Assembly: GCA_033297205.1 (NCBI GenBank)
Contig: MU859211.1
Coordinates: 26,415 to 90,414 of the forward strand
Direction of reading: 5' to 3'
DNA: 64,000 bases
Origin: Pseudoneurospora amorphoporcata
Taxonomy: Eukaryota > Ascomycota > Sordariomycetes > Sordariales > Sordariaceae
Shown here: positions 44,387-56,855 of the stretch, in pieces
Position numbering within the stretch: position 1 is the first letter of the stretch
Layout of the letters: each line of letters starts with the position of its first letter
The notes under the pieces: model-generated
Database searches by the model: none
What the model was told of the DNA's origin: nothing
What the model saw: the letters and a program-made list of their open reading frames with translations, nothing else
Translations under genes and position numbers: made by a program

Positions 44387-45215
44387 TACGATCGGATTGT
44401 AGTAATAAAGATAATATAATAGTAGGTAGGTTTTATTTCTTTATATTTAATTTTAAAACGTAAAGGATTTTAAAGCTTTGCCAGCTAGAGTTAGACTTAA
44501 TTATCATTTTCAAAGAAAGTACCGTAGAAGGCAACCTCCTTATTTATTATAATATATTTAAAAGGATTAAATACTATTTATATATAGTTTAGAATGACCG
44601 CTAAAAATGTAAAACGTTTTCCTTTAGAGAAAGAATATTAATAATTAATATATTAAAAATTAGTAGACGTAATTACGTAATAGTAAAGCGTTTTTTTAAA
44701 TAATAAATTGCTTCTAACTATGGTTAATTAGTATTAATCTAACAAAAATAGGATTATTTTTATAAATTCGAAGCTACGAACGTATAAGCGGAAATAAGAA
44801 TTAAAGATTATATTGCGTTATTATTTATTTTTATATTATGAATCAGAATAGAATTCGCTAAGTTTATATAATATTAGAATTAATATTTCATTCAATTCTA
44901 ATATATTTACCATTACGTTATTTTTAGAAAACTAGTTATATTATTCTATATGTATAATAAGACAGAAGTTTTAGATTATTGATATTAAATAGATTGGAGC
45001 CGTTTTGTATAATTAAAGAATATTATATAGTAAGATAGTTTTGAATTCGACTGCTATTTACTTTAGGAAATAATAAATTTTATATATTACTTATATTAAA
45101 TTTTATTCTATACGCTTGAAATACTCCCGATTAACCTTTTTAGTAATAATATAATCCTTTTTAAAATTAGTTAAAAATTTATAAGTTTGTATAGTAAGCT
45201 TTAAAATTTTATTTT
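44387..45215. repeat. AT-rich degraded DNA
   Basis: AT-rich sequence without intact frames or recognisable repeats. It is probably an older, heavily mutated transposon remnant. Confidence 0.6.
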
Positions 45216-45647
45216 GAGAAGCGCTACTCGCACGTTGGCAAAACTCTACTCGCACGTGGATCTACATTTTTTTCCCATACATAACCCAAACCTGCTCGAA
45301 GTCTGTTATAGCAAATATATTCTTTTATAAATTTCGCTAAGCACATCTAGGCATTTCAATCTTTTAAGATTACTATACTATGCCAAGCTTAAATTCCAGA
45401 CTGTAGCGCATGTACTCCTAAATTTACACTCAGACCCAATTCTTACAGAGCATTTATATAGTAGTCTTATAGGGTACTTAGTAGCACGGTCGCACTTTTA
45501 CATATTATATTAATTAAAGTCGCCTGATTAAGCTCGATTGAGCTTACTATACTACACTACACTCTATATTAATTTATATATTATTGATTTTATTTATACA
45601 ATCGACGTATCTGACTACTAGTAGTACCAGCAGTGCCAATGAGCCTC

Positions 45648-46014
45648 TGTTATAAGCTTAAGCGAGTGGCACGGGCTAACCAAGTTACTAGGACATGCAG
45701 AGGCGAGGCCATATAACCATAGAGGCTAGTAAGATAGAAGACTAGAAGGCTCACAAGCTAAGAGGGCTCACGTCGTGAGCTAGGACAACATCAAAAGTCT
45801 AAGGACACTCGGGTCCCAGTCAATAGCAGAGATATAAGAAGGCACCTAGAGAACCAGCTAGTAAGATAGTTCGACAGTAGTCAATTAATATTTATCACTG
45901 AGACTAGTATAATGATACCATACTTATTGTGAACTTTTTGGCTTTACTGAACGACTCTAATAGTTACTACCTTCAGCTATCTTACTTAGGCAAATCAGAC
46001 TGCCGTTCGTCATA
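45648..46014 (+). mobile_element. Solo LTR, family 2 (367 bp)
   Basis: It runs from TGTTATAAGC to GTTCGTCATA with an exact 5-bp duplication GCCTC on both sides (45643-45647, 46015-46019). GATATAAG near 45833 is TATA-like. The terminal CA has become TA, as RIP would do. It is homologous to the inverted solo LTR at 56856-57223 and lies within the MULE. Confidence 0.87.
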
Positions 46015-47299
46015 GCCTCCCTCTACTAGTTCTGGGTACTAGCAGTACGTATACTACGCCAACTACCCTATATACTAGCTAGAGTACTAATTGACGCCGC
46101 TCCTCCTCCTCTGCTTCCTCCTCTACCTCCTCCTCTACCTCCTCCTCTACCTCCTTCTCTATCTCCCTATAAAGCTTTGCCCTCTCTCTCTCCTCCTTCT
46201 TCTTTGGGTTTGTTCTTACTGCCAGGCGGGCAACCTCTTCCTCTAGTCTATGTAGCAGGAGGTTGGGATCAGTTAGCTTTATCGTCTACCTCCAAGTTGA
46301 CACCCTCCTAAGAAGATATGTTGCGCTAGATAGATGGCGCTACCCGTATCGAGGCAGTAGAGTTCTAGCTTCGTGCGGAGGCTCGGCCTTAGGTAGGCTA
46401 GAGGCGAAGCCTTCTTCGAGGTCGTAATATCGCAGCTGGCGCAGTAGAGGGAGGAGGAGTTTAGGTGCTAGTTAGTACGGTTGGCCGGGGAGTTAGAGCT
46501 TAAGTATTAACTAGTATAGTAAATCAGGGCGCGCGGAGATTAAGAGTAAATAGCTAAGCGTTGCGGGGGCGGCCACGTAAGTTATTTACGTAGTTAAAGT
46601 CGTAATATTTAAGGTATTCGTCTTCGTTAGCTATGCCTCTTTGCAGCCACCAGTGGAGGTGGAAGTCTAGTTTGTCGAACTTCAATAATAGTAGTCAGGT
46701 AAACATATTAGAGAGTAGCATATGTGAGTATAGCAAGCCAAATTGCTTGTTAAATTTGCTTGTACAAGGCTCTAGCTTATCAGAGACCGGCTTTTGGGCC
46801 GACGGAACAGCACCTAATGCGATGCGGTATTGCGTTGTAACCTTATTGAGCGCGTTCTAGTATACCCAATTGGAAGCTTCGCCTAACTAAGGAACGTAGA
46901 GGTAGTCTCTCTTGGTAAGTTTGGTCTTCTTCTTAATTTTCTTATTAATTTTACGCTTTATTGCGCTAAGTAGAGTGAAGCTCTGAGTAACAGCTTGGAT
47001 GACTAGACTATTACCTATATATAGAAGGATAATTAGTATATTGTAGTTTGTATAGGGAGTAATATAACTAAGTATACTTACTGCTAACGATATAGCTCTT
47101 AAGGCTCCTATTTACTAATTTGACTAGTAATATAGTACGGTAGCTAAAGTTCAACCTCTTATTAACATAATAGGTAGCCTACTCTTCTTTGACTGCTATA
47201 TACGTCTCTTCTAAATACGTAATAATCGTGGTTTGTTGCGAGAAGAACCGTTTAAACCTCTCCCAAGTAGTAATAAATGCCTCCTATATACTAGCGTAA

Positions 47300-47544
47300 T
47301 ATCACAGGATTACCTGTGATGGCACTGGTGATGCGCTGCACGATTGGCACAGCCATCGAGTCTCTATTAGCCATTGGCCAATAGGATCGCACGCATGCAG
47401 GCACCAGTGGGCCTCAGTCTGGATCCAGGGCATGGCTCAGCCCTACCCTATATCCAGACCGTACACCTCCCTCTCTTCCCTTCCTCTCTCCTCGTACAAC
47501 TACGTATGTCACATCTACCCCCTACCTCGCCCTGCACCGTGATA
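47300..47544 (+). repeat. 5' LTR of gypsy copy 1
   Basis: 245 bp from TATCACAGG to CACCGTGATA. The ends form the inverted repeat TATCAC/GTGATA, not TG/CA. The boundaries are fixed by comparison with the 3' LTR and by the CGTAA target duplication. Confidence 0.93.
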
Positions 47545-47743
47545 GTTAGTTGTACCTACTATTACGCTGCGAGCGTACAACTCCATCTCAATCAATCGCC
47601 GCCGTCGTGAGAATCTCCGACGTGCCCGCGACCTTCTCATCGCACTGCGACAGTTTCGGTCGCACTGCGCCGCTAGCAGGTTCGACCTCGAGTCCGACCA
47701 GCAACACCACAAATCGCACCGCGATTCTCCCCAGCGCCTACAA

Positions 47744-49321
47744 GTTGACGTTGCCATCTCCGCCATCGGCTCTATCGTCGACCCCGCTCACGAGCAACTC
47801 TTCGAGAACATTACAGAGGCTCTCAACGGCAGTCCTGACCCCGGTGCCCCAGCTGAGCAGAGCGACCTTGACACCGCCTCTGAGCTTGCTAACCACCCCG
47901 CTTTCGGCCACACTATTATCGCGCTCGCCCGACTCATCGACCAGGACGTAATCAAGGCAAACTCCTTCGTCGCAGTCGCCAACGACGCGCTCGCCGACAA
48001 CGCGGAGCAGCTGGCAAACCAGGACGTGACCATTGCTGAGCTCAACGACAAAATCACCTATTTCGAAAAGCAGCTCACTGTTACCCAGAGCAAGCTTGCC
48101 GACACCAACACCGCGCTTGACGTTGCCACCGACGCCCACAGTAAATTCAAGAAGGACGTTACTGCCAAACTTAGGGAGAAGAACGATACTATTAAAGATT
48201 TTAAGAAGACTATGCGCTTGGGAGCTATCCCTCCCGAAGCTGTCCCTGTGGACGACGACATGTCCACCCCCAAGTTTAGGATTAGCAAGGACCCTGAAGT
48301 CTTTACCGGCGAGGGCAGCACCGCCGTCAAACGCGTTGAGTCTTACCGCGCCTGGCGTGTTAAGATCGAGCTCTGTTGGTTTTAGGATGCTTGGTACTTC
48401 GATCAAAATGAGCGTTACAAGTTCGCCCAGATCATGCAGTGCCTTGGTGGCGCTGCCTTTCACGCCCTTTCCGCCTAGGCTATACCGTTACTAAAGGAAG
48501 CCGACAAGGATAAGAGGAAGTGGAAGACTGGCGAGGATCTACTCGCTCACCTCGATACTAAGTACGACCGTATAGATCTTACCTTCGAGTCCCGTCGTGA
48601 CCTCGAGACCCTAAAGATGACCAAGGGTTAGAAGTGGCTCGATTTTGAGGATAGATTTACCACCCTTATCGACCGCTGCGACCTCGACGACTCTATGAAG
48701 ACCCATTACCTGAAAATAAAGGTTACTAACGAGATCCGTAATGCTATTGCTTATTAGTAGGAGCTCCCCGCTCTTAACGATTACAATAAGTGGCTTGCCC
48801 TATACCGCAAGCTCGCTACTAACCTCGAGGAGCGCGACTGGCGTAATAAGATTACCGTCCAGTTCTATAAAAATACTTCTAGCCCTAGCGGCGGTTCCGC
48901 TTCTACCGAGCGCACCGTCAACTAAGGCGGTACCGCTATAGATCTCGACGCTATAAACGCTTTCGACGTTCAACTGTCTCGTATAATCGATAAGGCGGTT
49001 ATCGACTACCGTATGTAGAATAGTCTTTGCAAGCGCTGCGCCAGACTAGGTTACTACGCCTATAAATGCCGCAACAGTATTAATACTAACATCCCTAAGG
49101 AGCAGAGGGAGCGCGATCGCTGCAACCGTCGCGGTAGAAGCGGCTACAACAACAACAACAACCGTAGCAGACCGGCCATAGGACAGTTTGGTTACGGCAA
49201 CAACGGCAATAACGGCGCTCGAATTAACGCCGTCGCTACCAGTGAGCCCGCCGCAGCGCCTACTCTAGCTCCTGCCCAACCCGCAGAATATAGCGCGGGA
49301 AATGCGCCGCCTCTCTACTAA
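47744..49321 (+). pseudogene. gag remnant of gypsy copy 1 (no start codon)
   Basis: The Gag-like frame contains a coiled-coil-like segment (LNDKITYFEKQLTVTQSKLAD) and a CCHC knuckle at 49028-49069 in which the His is now Tyr (CKRCARLGYYAYKC). Relative to copy 2 it lacks 75 bp at the 5' end, which removes the likely gag ATG. Several TAG codons interrupt the frame. It stops at TAA 49319-49321, a stop that copy 2 shares. Confidence 0.8.
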
Positions 49322-52300
49322 ATCGCTTGGAGAGGCCGTCGTCTATAACGATAACAGATGAGGGGGAGAATAATCTGGCAGACCTAGAAGTAGTTCAACT
49401 TAAGAATTCAAATTTAGATAGCTATAATAATAATTCCATCCTTCTCTCTGCTTAAATCGTTTATAGACCGCGCAATTAACGTAGCAAATGTGCCGCTCTG
49501 GTCGATAGCGGATGCTCCGCTCTCGCCTTTATCGATCGCAGCTTTGCCGCCCGTTATACCATCCCGCTATTGAGACTCCCCAAACCAAAGGCCTTGTATC
49601 TAGCTAACGGCGTGCCCAAGGATCTTATTACTTACTATTATGAGGTTTAGCTGCGGATCGGCTACTATATAGAAACGATCGCTATGTTAGCCTATGATCT
49701 GGCGGCCGATTACCCCGTAATCCTAGGTATGCTATGGCTCAAGCTTTACAACCCTACAGTGTCATGGCCAGACGGCGCCGTCACCTTCAACAATTACTGT
49801 GCGGACCGCTGCCTTCCCGCTGACCTCTCGCCCTCTTTACGGCACGCTCCAAAGGTTTGGAAGTACGCCTATACGCGTCATCACGAAACTATACGAGGCA
49901 TGGTTAAGGCCGACCGCCCTAGCACCCCAATCGCAGACTTCGTCCCCGACGTCGTTAAAGACGGACCCCCCAGTACCCCGGTTAAGGACTCTAATACCCT
50001 AATCGCAGCCCCTAAGCGGACCAAGCCCGCCGTCTGCCGCACCGTGGCTAGCCAGCGGAGGTCCGATCCCTACTACTGCGTTGTAGTGCGCCGATCATAC
50101 TTCTCGAGCGACCCTGTCAACCCAACGGACATCAGGGATATAACGGCCGCCGGTTTCAACTGGCTGTGCGAGAAGTTTAATCTACGAGCGTTCTACACTT
50201 CGTACGCAGAGATCTACGAAATTATAGAGGAGGCTAGAGCGGAGGAGGAGGCCCGGGCTAAAGAGGTAGAGGGGGGCGCCCTAGAGCCTAAGGAGCATAG
50301 AAACAATAAAAGCGTCGTTAATAGAGGGGCAGGGATAGGAATTGAGCACGACCATAATACACCAAGCGGTTTGGCTAACCTCACCCTAGAAATGGAGTAG
50401 GAGATTTGGAACGGCGACGGTGCCAAGTATAAGAAGTTGCTAGGCAAGCGTTACTACCTGTAGATTAATGTTTGCGCTGGCAAGGGCTCTAAGGTCGCCA
50501 TCCGAGCAGTAAAGATCGCTAAGCACGTATACTTCAGCGGTAACGCAGAGGAGGATTACGAACGCTGCGAAGCTATTAGGCTAGTTAGTATTACGGAAGA
50601 AGATGCAGCCAAATTCCACGAGAAAGCTAATAAACTACCCAAAACTAACTCCTAGATTAAGGAGAAGCTCCCCAAATAACACTAGAACCACCTTAACGTC
50701 TTTAGACCTCGCAACGCCACGGTCTTACCCCCTCACCGCTCGTACGACCTCAAAATTGAGCTCCGCCCGGGCGAACAAGCACCCTACACGAAATCTAGGG
50801 CATTCAATCCCGATGAGTTGAGCGTGATTAAAAAATAGATTGACAATAATTTTCGTATAGGGTTCATCCGTTCCTCACAATCCGAGGCCGCTTCCTAGAT
50901 TCTGCTAGTAAAGAAACTCGGCGGAGGTGTCAAACTTTACGTAGACTATAGAGGAATTAATAACGTCACTTTCAAGAATCGCTACCCACTCCCTTTAATT
51001 AAAGAAACCCTTAACACTATTTACAAAATAAAGATCTTTACCAAACTAGATATTATCGCCGCTTTTAACCGCATTCGCGTCGCAGAGGGATACGAATGGC
51101 TAACGGCATTTATCACCCGTTTTAGTCTCTTTAAATCACTCGTATATCCTTTCAACCTACAGGGAGCGCTAGGCGCATTCCAAAACTACGTTAACGACAT
51201 CTTGCACGATATCTTAGATATCTACGCGACCGCCTACCTAAATAATATCCTCATCTTTTCGGATAACGAGGAAGAGTACTAAAAATACGTAGACGATGTT
51301 CTTGCCCGCTTAGAAAAGGCTAGCTTGCAGGTCGATATCGACAAGTGCGAATTTTATACTAAGAAAACCAAATACTTCGGGCTAATCATCACGCTTAGCG
51401 GCATCGAGATGGACCTAGAGAAGGTCAAAGCTATTACGGACTGGAAGCCCCCAACGTCTAAAAAGTTTTTATAAAATTTCCTAGGATTTACTAACTTTTA
51501 TCGTCGTTTCATCAAAGGCTTCTCGATAATAGCGGTACCACTTTATAACTTTACGAAGAAAGACGCGGAATAAGTATAGACCACAACACAGCAGTCCGCT
51601 TTTGAAGTTTTGAAGACTGCGTTCACAAGCGGACCGACCTTACGTATCTACGATTAGTCCAAAAAAACAGTCGTCGAAACTAATGCCTCCAACTGGGCGT
51701 CTAGCGGCACCCTCTCCCAGTACGGAGATGACGGCGTGCTCTACCTAGTCGCTTACTTTTCGGCACGACACTCAACGGCGGAGTGCAATTACGATATCTA
51801 TAATAAAGAGCTCCTTGCCATCGTTAAAATTCTAGAAGAATAGCGTCCAAAATTGGAAGGCGCCCAACAACCTTTCGATATCGTTACGGATCACAAGAAT
51901 TTGAAGACCTTCACGACAAACAAGCAGCTCACACCCCGCCATATGCGGTGGTCACAATTCCTGTCACGCTTCAACTTCTTAATCCGCTATACACCGGGAT
52001 TACGGAATCTTCGTCCAGACGCGCTGAGTAGGAAACTAGAGGACGTGCCGCTAGATATGGATGATTACTGTCTGAAGGTTAGGAATCGCAAACTTATTGA
52101 CCCAGCCCGCTTTGAGGATGGGTGCCTCTCTTTATCGGCTATAGCTACTAACGTCCTCGACTTCGACGAGGAGGTCTTCCTACTATCCCTAGATACTTTG
52201 GAGGAGCCGGACAAGTCGACCGACGACATTATCAACGAGAGCTACAACTAGTCAACCCTAATGTAGGAGGCCGTTAGCTGCCTAAGAGATCTAGGCTGTA

Positions 52301-54135
52301 CTAAATAGCGCCCCTATATTAGAAAGAAGCTGAAGGTCGCTTTCGCTGAATACTCTACGGCGGGAGGCAAGGCGTACCACAGAGGGAGGGTGCTCATCAA
52401 TCCCGATAACACCGCTACCCACCTATTACTCATCTACCGCGCTTATTCGTCACTAACGGCGGGTCACCTAGGTAGAGACAAGATATGGGTATAGATAAAC
52501 GAGTATTAGTACTAGCCAGGCATGGCAGAAGCCGTTCGGGCTTACTGCAAAGGTTGCCTGGTGTGCTCGAAAACGAAGGTATCGCGGCGCGCTAAGGCAG
52601 GTTATCTCAAGCCTATGCCCGCGGCCTACGTGCTATAAACGGACATTTCGGTTGATTACGTCTTTCTATTACTAGAAAATTTATATTTAGGTCAGAAGTT
52701 CAAGTACATCGCCGTCGTGGTAGACCGCTTGATGAAGATGCGCCACTACATCCCTACTGTTATTATAGAAGCGGAAGAACTAGCGGACCGCTTTATTGAC
52801 CGTATTTATACCCTTTACGGCCTACTAAATACCGTTGTTTCCGACTGCGGCTCCCAGTTCGTTTCTCTGTTCTGGTCTACGATCTGTAGACGCCTAGCCA
52901 TTAAGAGGCTGTTGAGCTCCGCTTTCCACCTACAGACCAATGCCTAGACGGAGCGCATTAATATAGAAATAGAGCAATATTTGCGTATCTTCGTCAACTG
53001 GGCACAGACAGACTGGGCACGATGGCTCCCACTAGCGGAGTTCGCAGGTAACAACATGGTTTCTAAAACTACAGGCGTAACTCCCTTCTTCGCCAACTAT
53101 AGCTTTCACCCCCGTATAGGCGTTGAGCCCGTAGCGGTTGTACCGTTAGAGGGCTTCTTACCGGCACAATAGAAGGAATACTTGAAGGCCAACGAGCTGC
53201 TCGCTCGTTTTGAGGCTATTTGGGATCATGTACACACCTCTATAAAGAAGGTACAAGATAGATATAAGGCCAACGCCAACGAGAATCGGTCGGACGCACC
53301 AAAATACCGCTCTAGTAATTTCGTTATACTGAATACGACCAATCTCAACGACGGCAGGCCATACGACAAGTTTTGCCCCCGATGGGAGGGCCCTTTCAAG
53401 GTGGATTGGGCACGTTCCCATAACGTCAAGCTAATCTTACCTGCCAATATGAAGTGTTCGCCAGTTTTCTATGTTTCTATAGTTAAACCTTACTACGCGG
53501 GCCTTCTTGGCCAAGCCGATTTGTAGGGCGACGTGCGAGCTAACGAAGGTAGGGTAATGGTTAGGATTGATAATTACGAAGAAGTGGTAGAGTGGGAACT
53601 CGATAGGCTGTTGGACTACTTCCAATGAGGAGGTAACCGTTATTAGTTCTACACCGTGAAGTGGAAGTATCATAACCCTACCGACGAGTCCCTTAATAAC
53701 GTTAAAGGAGTAAGAGAAGCCGTTACCACCTTCTATCGCGATTACCCAAATACGCCTATCCCGCCAGCGGTTCGAAATTGGCTAGAGATTAAGGCTATAC
53801 TTCAAGAACGGGCCCCAGCCCCGAAGCGGAAGGCCCAGGCGCCCCAAACACGCCATACGACGCCTCTAGCCCCGCCCCCGAAACGCTCCAGACGTATTGC
53901 CGACCTGAAAGAGCAGATTAATACCGCCGTCGCGGATATCGCGGTTGACTATGAAGTACGAGGGTCCGCGATCGAGGTTGTAAGCCGGGAGTTCGAACCC
54001 TTAACCGAGGAGGATTTAAGGAAGATGGACCAGTTCTTCAGCAGAGTATTTGGGAGGCTGGCGGAGGTCTGGCAGGGTATGCGGCCCCCGATAAGGAATG
54101 TGCAGGCACAGTTGGAGGATGGGACCTACCAATAG
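49322..54135 (+). pseudogene. pol remnant of gypsy copy 1 (PR-RT-RH-INT-chromodomain)
   Basis: The frame is -1 relative to gag and is open across the gag stop. Protease active site VDSGCS is at 49501. RT (about 50760-51450) has its catalytic YxDD motif as YLNN at 51235-51246. RNase H (about 51660-52030) includes TDHKNLKTF and RPDALSRK. Integrase has a zinc finger ending YCKGCLVC (about 52540) and a core with VSDCGSQF. A chromodomain-like C-terminus (VEWELDRLLDYF, YTVKWKYHNPTDESL) is at about 53590-53700. Many TAG/TAA stops replace CAG, CAA or TGG. The frame ends at TAG 54133-54135, but that stop may itself be mutated. Confidence 0.87.
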
Positions 54136-54293
54136 GATGATGACGATAGCGCGGCCGTTTAATCGCGGATCACGAGCGCTTAGTTACGGATCGAGGAGTT
54201 GGAAGACGGGGATTGAGGGATAATCTATCATTTCATGTATATATACTAGATAGAGGGTTTGAAGCTCTGTGAGCTTCTTTTGCAGGGAGGTAG

Positions 54294-54538
54294 TATCACA
54301 GGATTACCTGTGATGGCACTGGTGATGCGCTGCACGATTGGCACAGCCATCGAGTCTCTATTGGCCATTGGCCAATAGGATCGCACGCATGCAAGCACCA
54401 GTGGGCCTCAGTCTGGATCCAGGGCATGGCTCAGCCCTACCCTATATCCAGACCGTACACCTCCCTCTCTTCCCTTCCTCTCTCCTCGTACAACTACGTA
54501 TGTCACATCTACCCCCTACCTCGCCCTGCACCGTGATA
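54294..54538 (+). repeat. 3' LTR of gypsy copy 1
   Basis: 245 bp, identical to the 5' LTR except two A/G differences. It is followed by the CGTAA duplication at 54539-54543. Confidence 0.93.
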
Positions 54539-54543
54539 CGTAA

Positions 54544-55540
54544 CATGTTTGCTTCTAAAGATTATAAAGTCTAGCGCGTAAATACTCTACAGTTTTAGGT
54601 GGGGCTTTTAGATTATTTGTGCTATCTGCTAAATAGTTAAGGCGATTGACTATATTTTAGTCTTCTTCGTTAAGCTCTTCTAAACTCGTTATATTGCTGG
54701 GTTGTACTGGCTGGGCTGGTGCTGATGTTGATGCTGATATGTTTTGTTGTACTTGTATAGTAATAGAAGTAGCTTGTACATTGCTAACCTACTCCGCCGC
54801 CTTCTTATCCCATTTGTGCTTAATATACAATACTACGTTCTTATTAACATAGAAGATACTATAAGAGGACAGCAGAGCGGTACGTAGGTGCTGACACTAG
54901 AATAATCGATTAAGGTTCTACGAGAAGAAAAGAAAAGAAAGACTGGCCCATAGGACGGACCTTGTCACTTATTCTTTAAGGCTGTGCGCTGATATAGGTG
55001 CCTAACTGCCTGAGGCAGCCCTACAGTCTAAGTATGTAACTATATAGAGGCTAGAGAGAACTAACGGCTCTAGGCCTGCCAGTCTCTTGCCAGCTTAGCG
55101 TGCATTGCCGGCACTCGTAGTCTGGCTAACTATGTGCTAGATGCTAGTACTAAGCACCAGACCTGTAACAGATACAGAGCTATAACCGCGCCTATAAATA
55201 AACCCGCTTAATAACTACCCTTATTATTATATCGTAGTTGATAATCGTAATAAATAGGAGTTTAGCGCTAATAGCTTAACGACGAGTATTAACTTAATTT
55301 ATTAACTAATTAAATCCCTCTTGCCGTTCGTTATTAACAAGGCTAAAACCGCAGCTAAAAGCATGCTTACTGCTAGTTATACTAATAATCTAAAAGAAAG
55401 TAAGACCCTTATTATTAGTTTTGTACGTATTATTGTATATTTAGACCGTTGAGTTTTGGCGCCAAAACTCCTCGCACTATAGATTACTCTAAAAGAGAGT
55501 AGTTAGTTTATTGTACTTATCAGTACTGCCGTCAGCCCAG
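54544..55540. other. MULE interior without clear coding
   Basis: This piece of the MULE right of the gypsy insertion includes stretches that may be transposase linker or further old insertions. I see no boundaries or duplications to support another element. Confidence 0.4.
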
Positions 55541-56855
55541 TTAACCTTATAGTGGACCCATTTTTCTTCCAACAGCTTGATTGTTAAATAGAAGGGATTG
55601 TAACCGCTGTTGTGTTCCCTTCTGAGCCTATATCGAAGGTTCTCGAGTTGTCTGGTAGTGAAATGAAGATTTAGAAATTGGTTACGTAAGTCGAAAGCAA
55701 TTTCACGGTTCCTTATAGTAGGGCGGTTGAGGTACTATATGACAAAGATTTTGTACTTAGCTTAAAAGACTCTGCGAACTTGTGTTTTGAGGCTGGCGGC
55801 GTAGTTATAACTGTCACATCCCTCTTTAATTTCGAAGGTCCACTTTCTGAGGTTTATCTTTAATACCTTTGCAACGCCTCTCTAAGGACAATTGCGTTTA
55901 GTAATAAACGTATTCCTACTATAGGCAACGGAAGGACGAATCTTACTAATGATACATAAAAAGTTAACTATATTATAGCTAAAGTCTTTCACGAAGTTAA
56001 TAGACCGCGTTTTAACAAGCTAATAACCGCTCTACTCTTTACCCTACTGATTAACTACTTTAGCGAGGTTATCGAAGTTATTAAATTGTATTGAAAAGAA
56101 GAGATAAGGCTTGTTATTATCGTCTTCTTCTTCATTGTCGATATCCATAGGCTCTAGGGTAAACTGCAGCGACGTAACTTAGGCAAACGTAGGCTCGATA
56201 GTATAAGGTACTTAAAGATTAGGCGCAAAAGCACTAAGCTTAGAGGTATTAGATATAGCGAGGTCGAAAAAAGGGGGGTTAATGAGACTATAGGGAATGT
56301 AAGCACTACGGTCGTATACGCTCGTCAGCTAGGTTACTACATTAGTCATCTACATCGCGATTAGCTAAGGAAACGTATAGAAAAATAATAGATTATTCTA
56401 TATCATCGATAAATACTAGCGCTTTATTTATTTAATAATATCTAATAATACGCGATGTAGTAGATTGAAGGATTACAATATGGTAATGTATATAATGGTA
56501 GTTTAGTAAAGGAAGTAGTGCGACAAGGCACTAGTATTAGTACTAGAAAATTACAAGAGTTAGACTACCTAATCTGGGCTAGTTTAGACGTCTAGACTAG
56601 GGTGGCTAGTATAGTACGACTGCAAGGGTCTAAACGTATACTAGGCTGAAATCTAGGAGTTTAGTAGGTATGGTACGACCTAGACTAGTACGGAACTATA
56701 GTAGGTCGCTAGGGTTCGGGTTATGTATAGGAAAAAATGTAGATCCACGTGCGAGTAGAGTTTTTCCAACGTGCGAGTAACGCTTCTCATATTATTAGTA
56801 AGGAATTTGCTATTGAAAATAAAGGGCTGTATTTTAGTTATAAGTAATATATTAG

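Larger units (their letters stand above)
47300..54538 (+). mobile_element. Ty3/gypsy chromovirus, complete copy 1 (7,239 bp)
   Basis: Two 245-bp LTRs bracket gag and pol. A 5-bp duplication CGTAA flanks the element (47295-47299, 54539-54543). Pol order protease, RT, RNase H, integrase and a C-terminal chromodomain identifies a chromovirus. The two LTRs differ at only two positions, both A/G. The coding region has many in-frame TAG/TAA, so this copy is not autonomous. It sits in the MULE transposase gene. A purine-rich GCAGGGAGG lies before the 3' LTR; no standard TGG-type primer-binding site follows the 5' LTR. Confidence 0.95.
46090..55990 (-). pseudogene. MULE transposase remnant, interrupted by a gypsy element
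   Basis: Minus-strand translation shows MULE features in order. An N-terminal FAR1-like binding region is seen around 55990-55780 (NCP with the expected Trp now a stop, then KWTFEIKEG and YNYAAS, where HNH is expected). Around 55700-55550 is FDLRNQFLNLHFTTRQL. Just left of the gypsy insertion, 47295-47050 gives TWERFKRFFSQQ, YLEETYIAVKEE and YVNKRLNF...NRSLKSYIVS, matching the MULE C-terminal segment. The tail (46320-46090) is KLTDPNLLLHRLEEEV followed by Glu-rich sequence. There are many TAG/TAA at Trp and Gln positions and His-to-Tyr changes. It cannot be functional. Confidence 0.8.
45495..56307 (-). mobile_element. Mutator-like (MULE) transposon, nested and degraded
   Basis: The insertion in family A copy 3 is flanked by ACGGTCGCA (45486-45494) and ACGGTCGTA (56308-56316), a 9-bp duplication with one C-to-T change, typical of MULEs. 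The ends share only a weak inverted similarity (TTTACAT at the start, ATGTAAG at the end). Removing the gypsy element and the solo LTR inside it leaves about 3.2 kb. Minus-strand remnants match a MULE transposase. Confidence 0.82.
45216..56788 (+). mobile_element. TIR element family A, copy 3, split by a 10.8-kb nested insertion
   Basis: The left part is 45216-45494 and the right part 56317-56788; together they make about 751 bp, matching copies 1 and 2. It is interrupted by the MULE-like insertion with its 9-bp duplication. It carries more transition mutations than copy 1. No matching 8-bp duplication was found at its outer ends. Confidence 0.88.

Noticed and set aside
45495..56307. A CACTA-type transposon
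   Set aside because: CACTT at the start and CACTAC at the end are not inverted copies of each other, the duplication is 9 bp instead of 3 bp, and the remnants match MULE transposase.
45216..56788. 8-bp target duplications for family A copies 2 and 3
   Set aside because: The flanking octamers do not match even allowing transitions, so no duplication is claimed for these copies.
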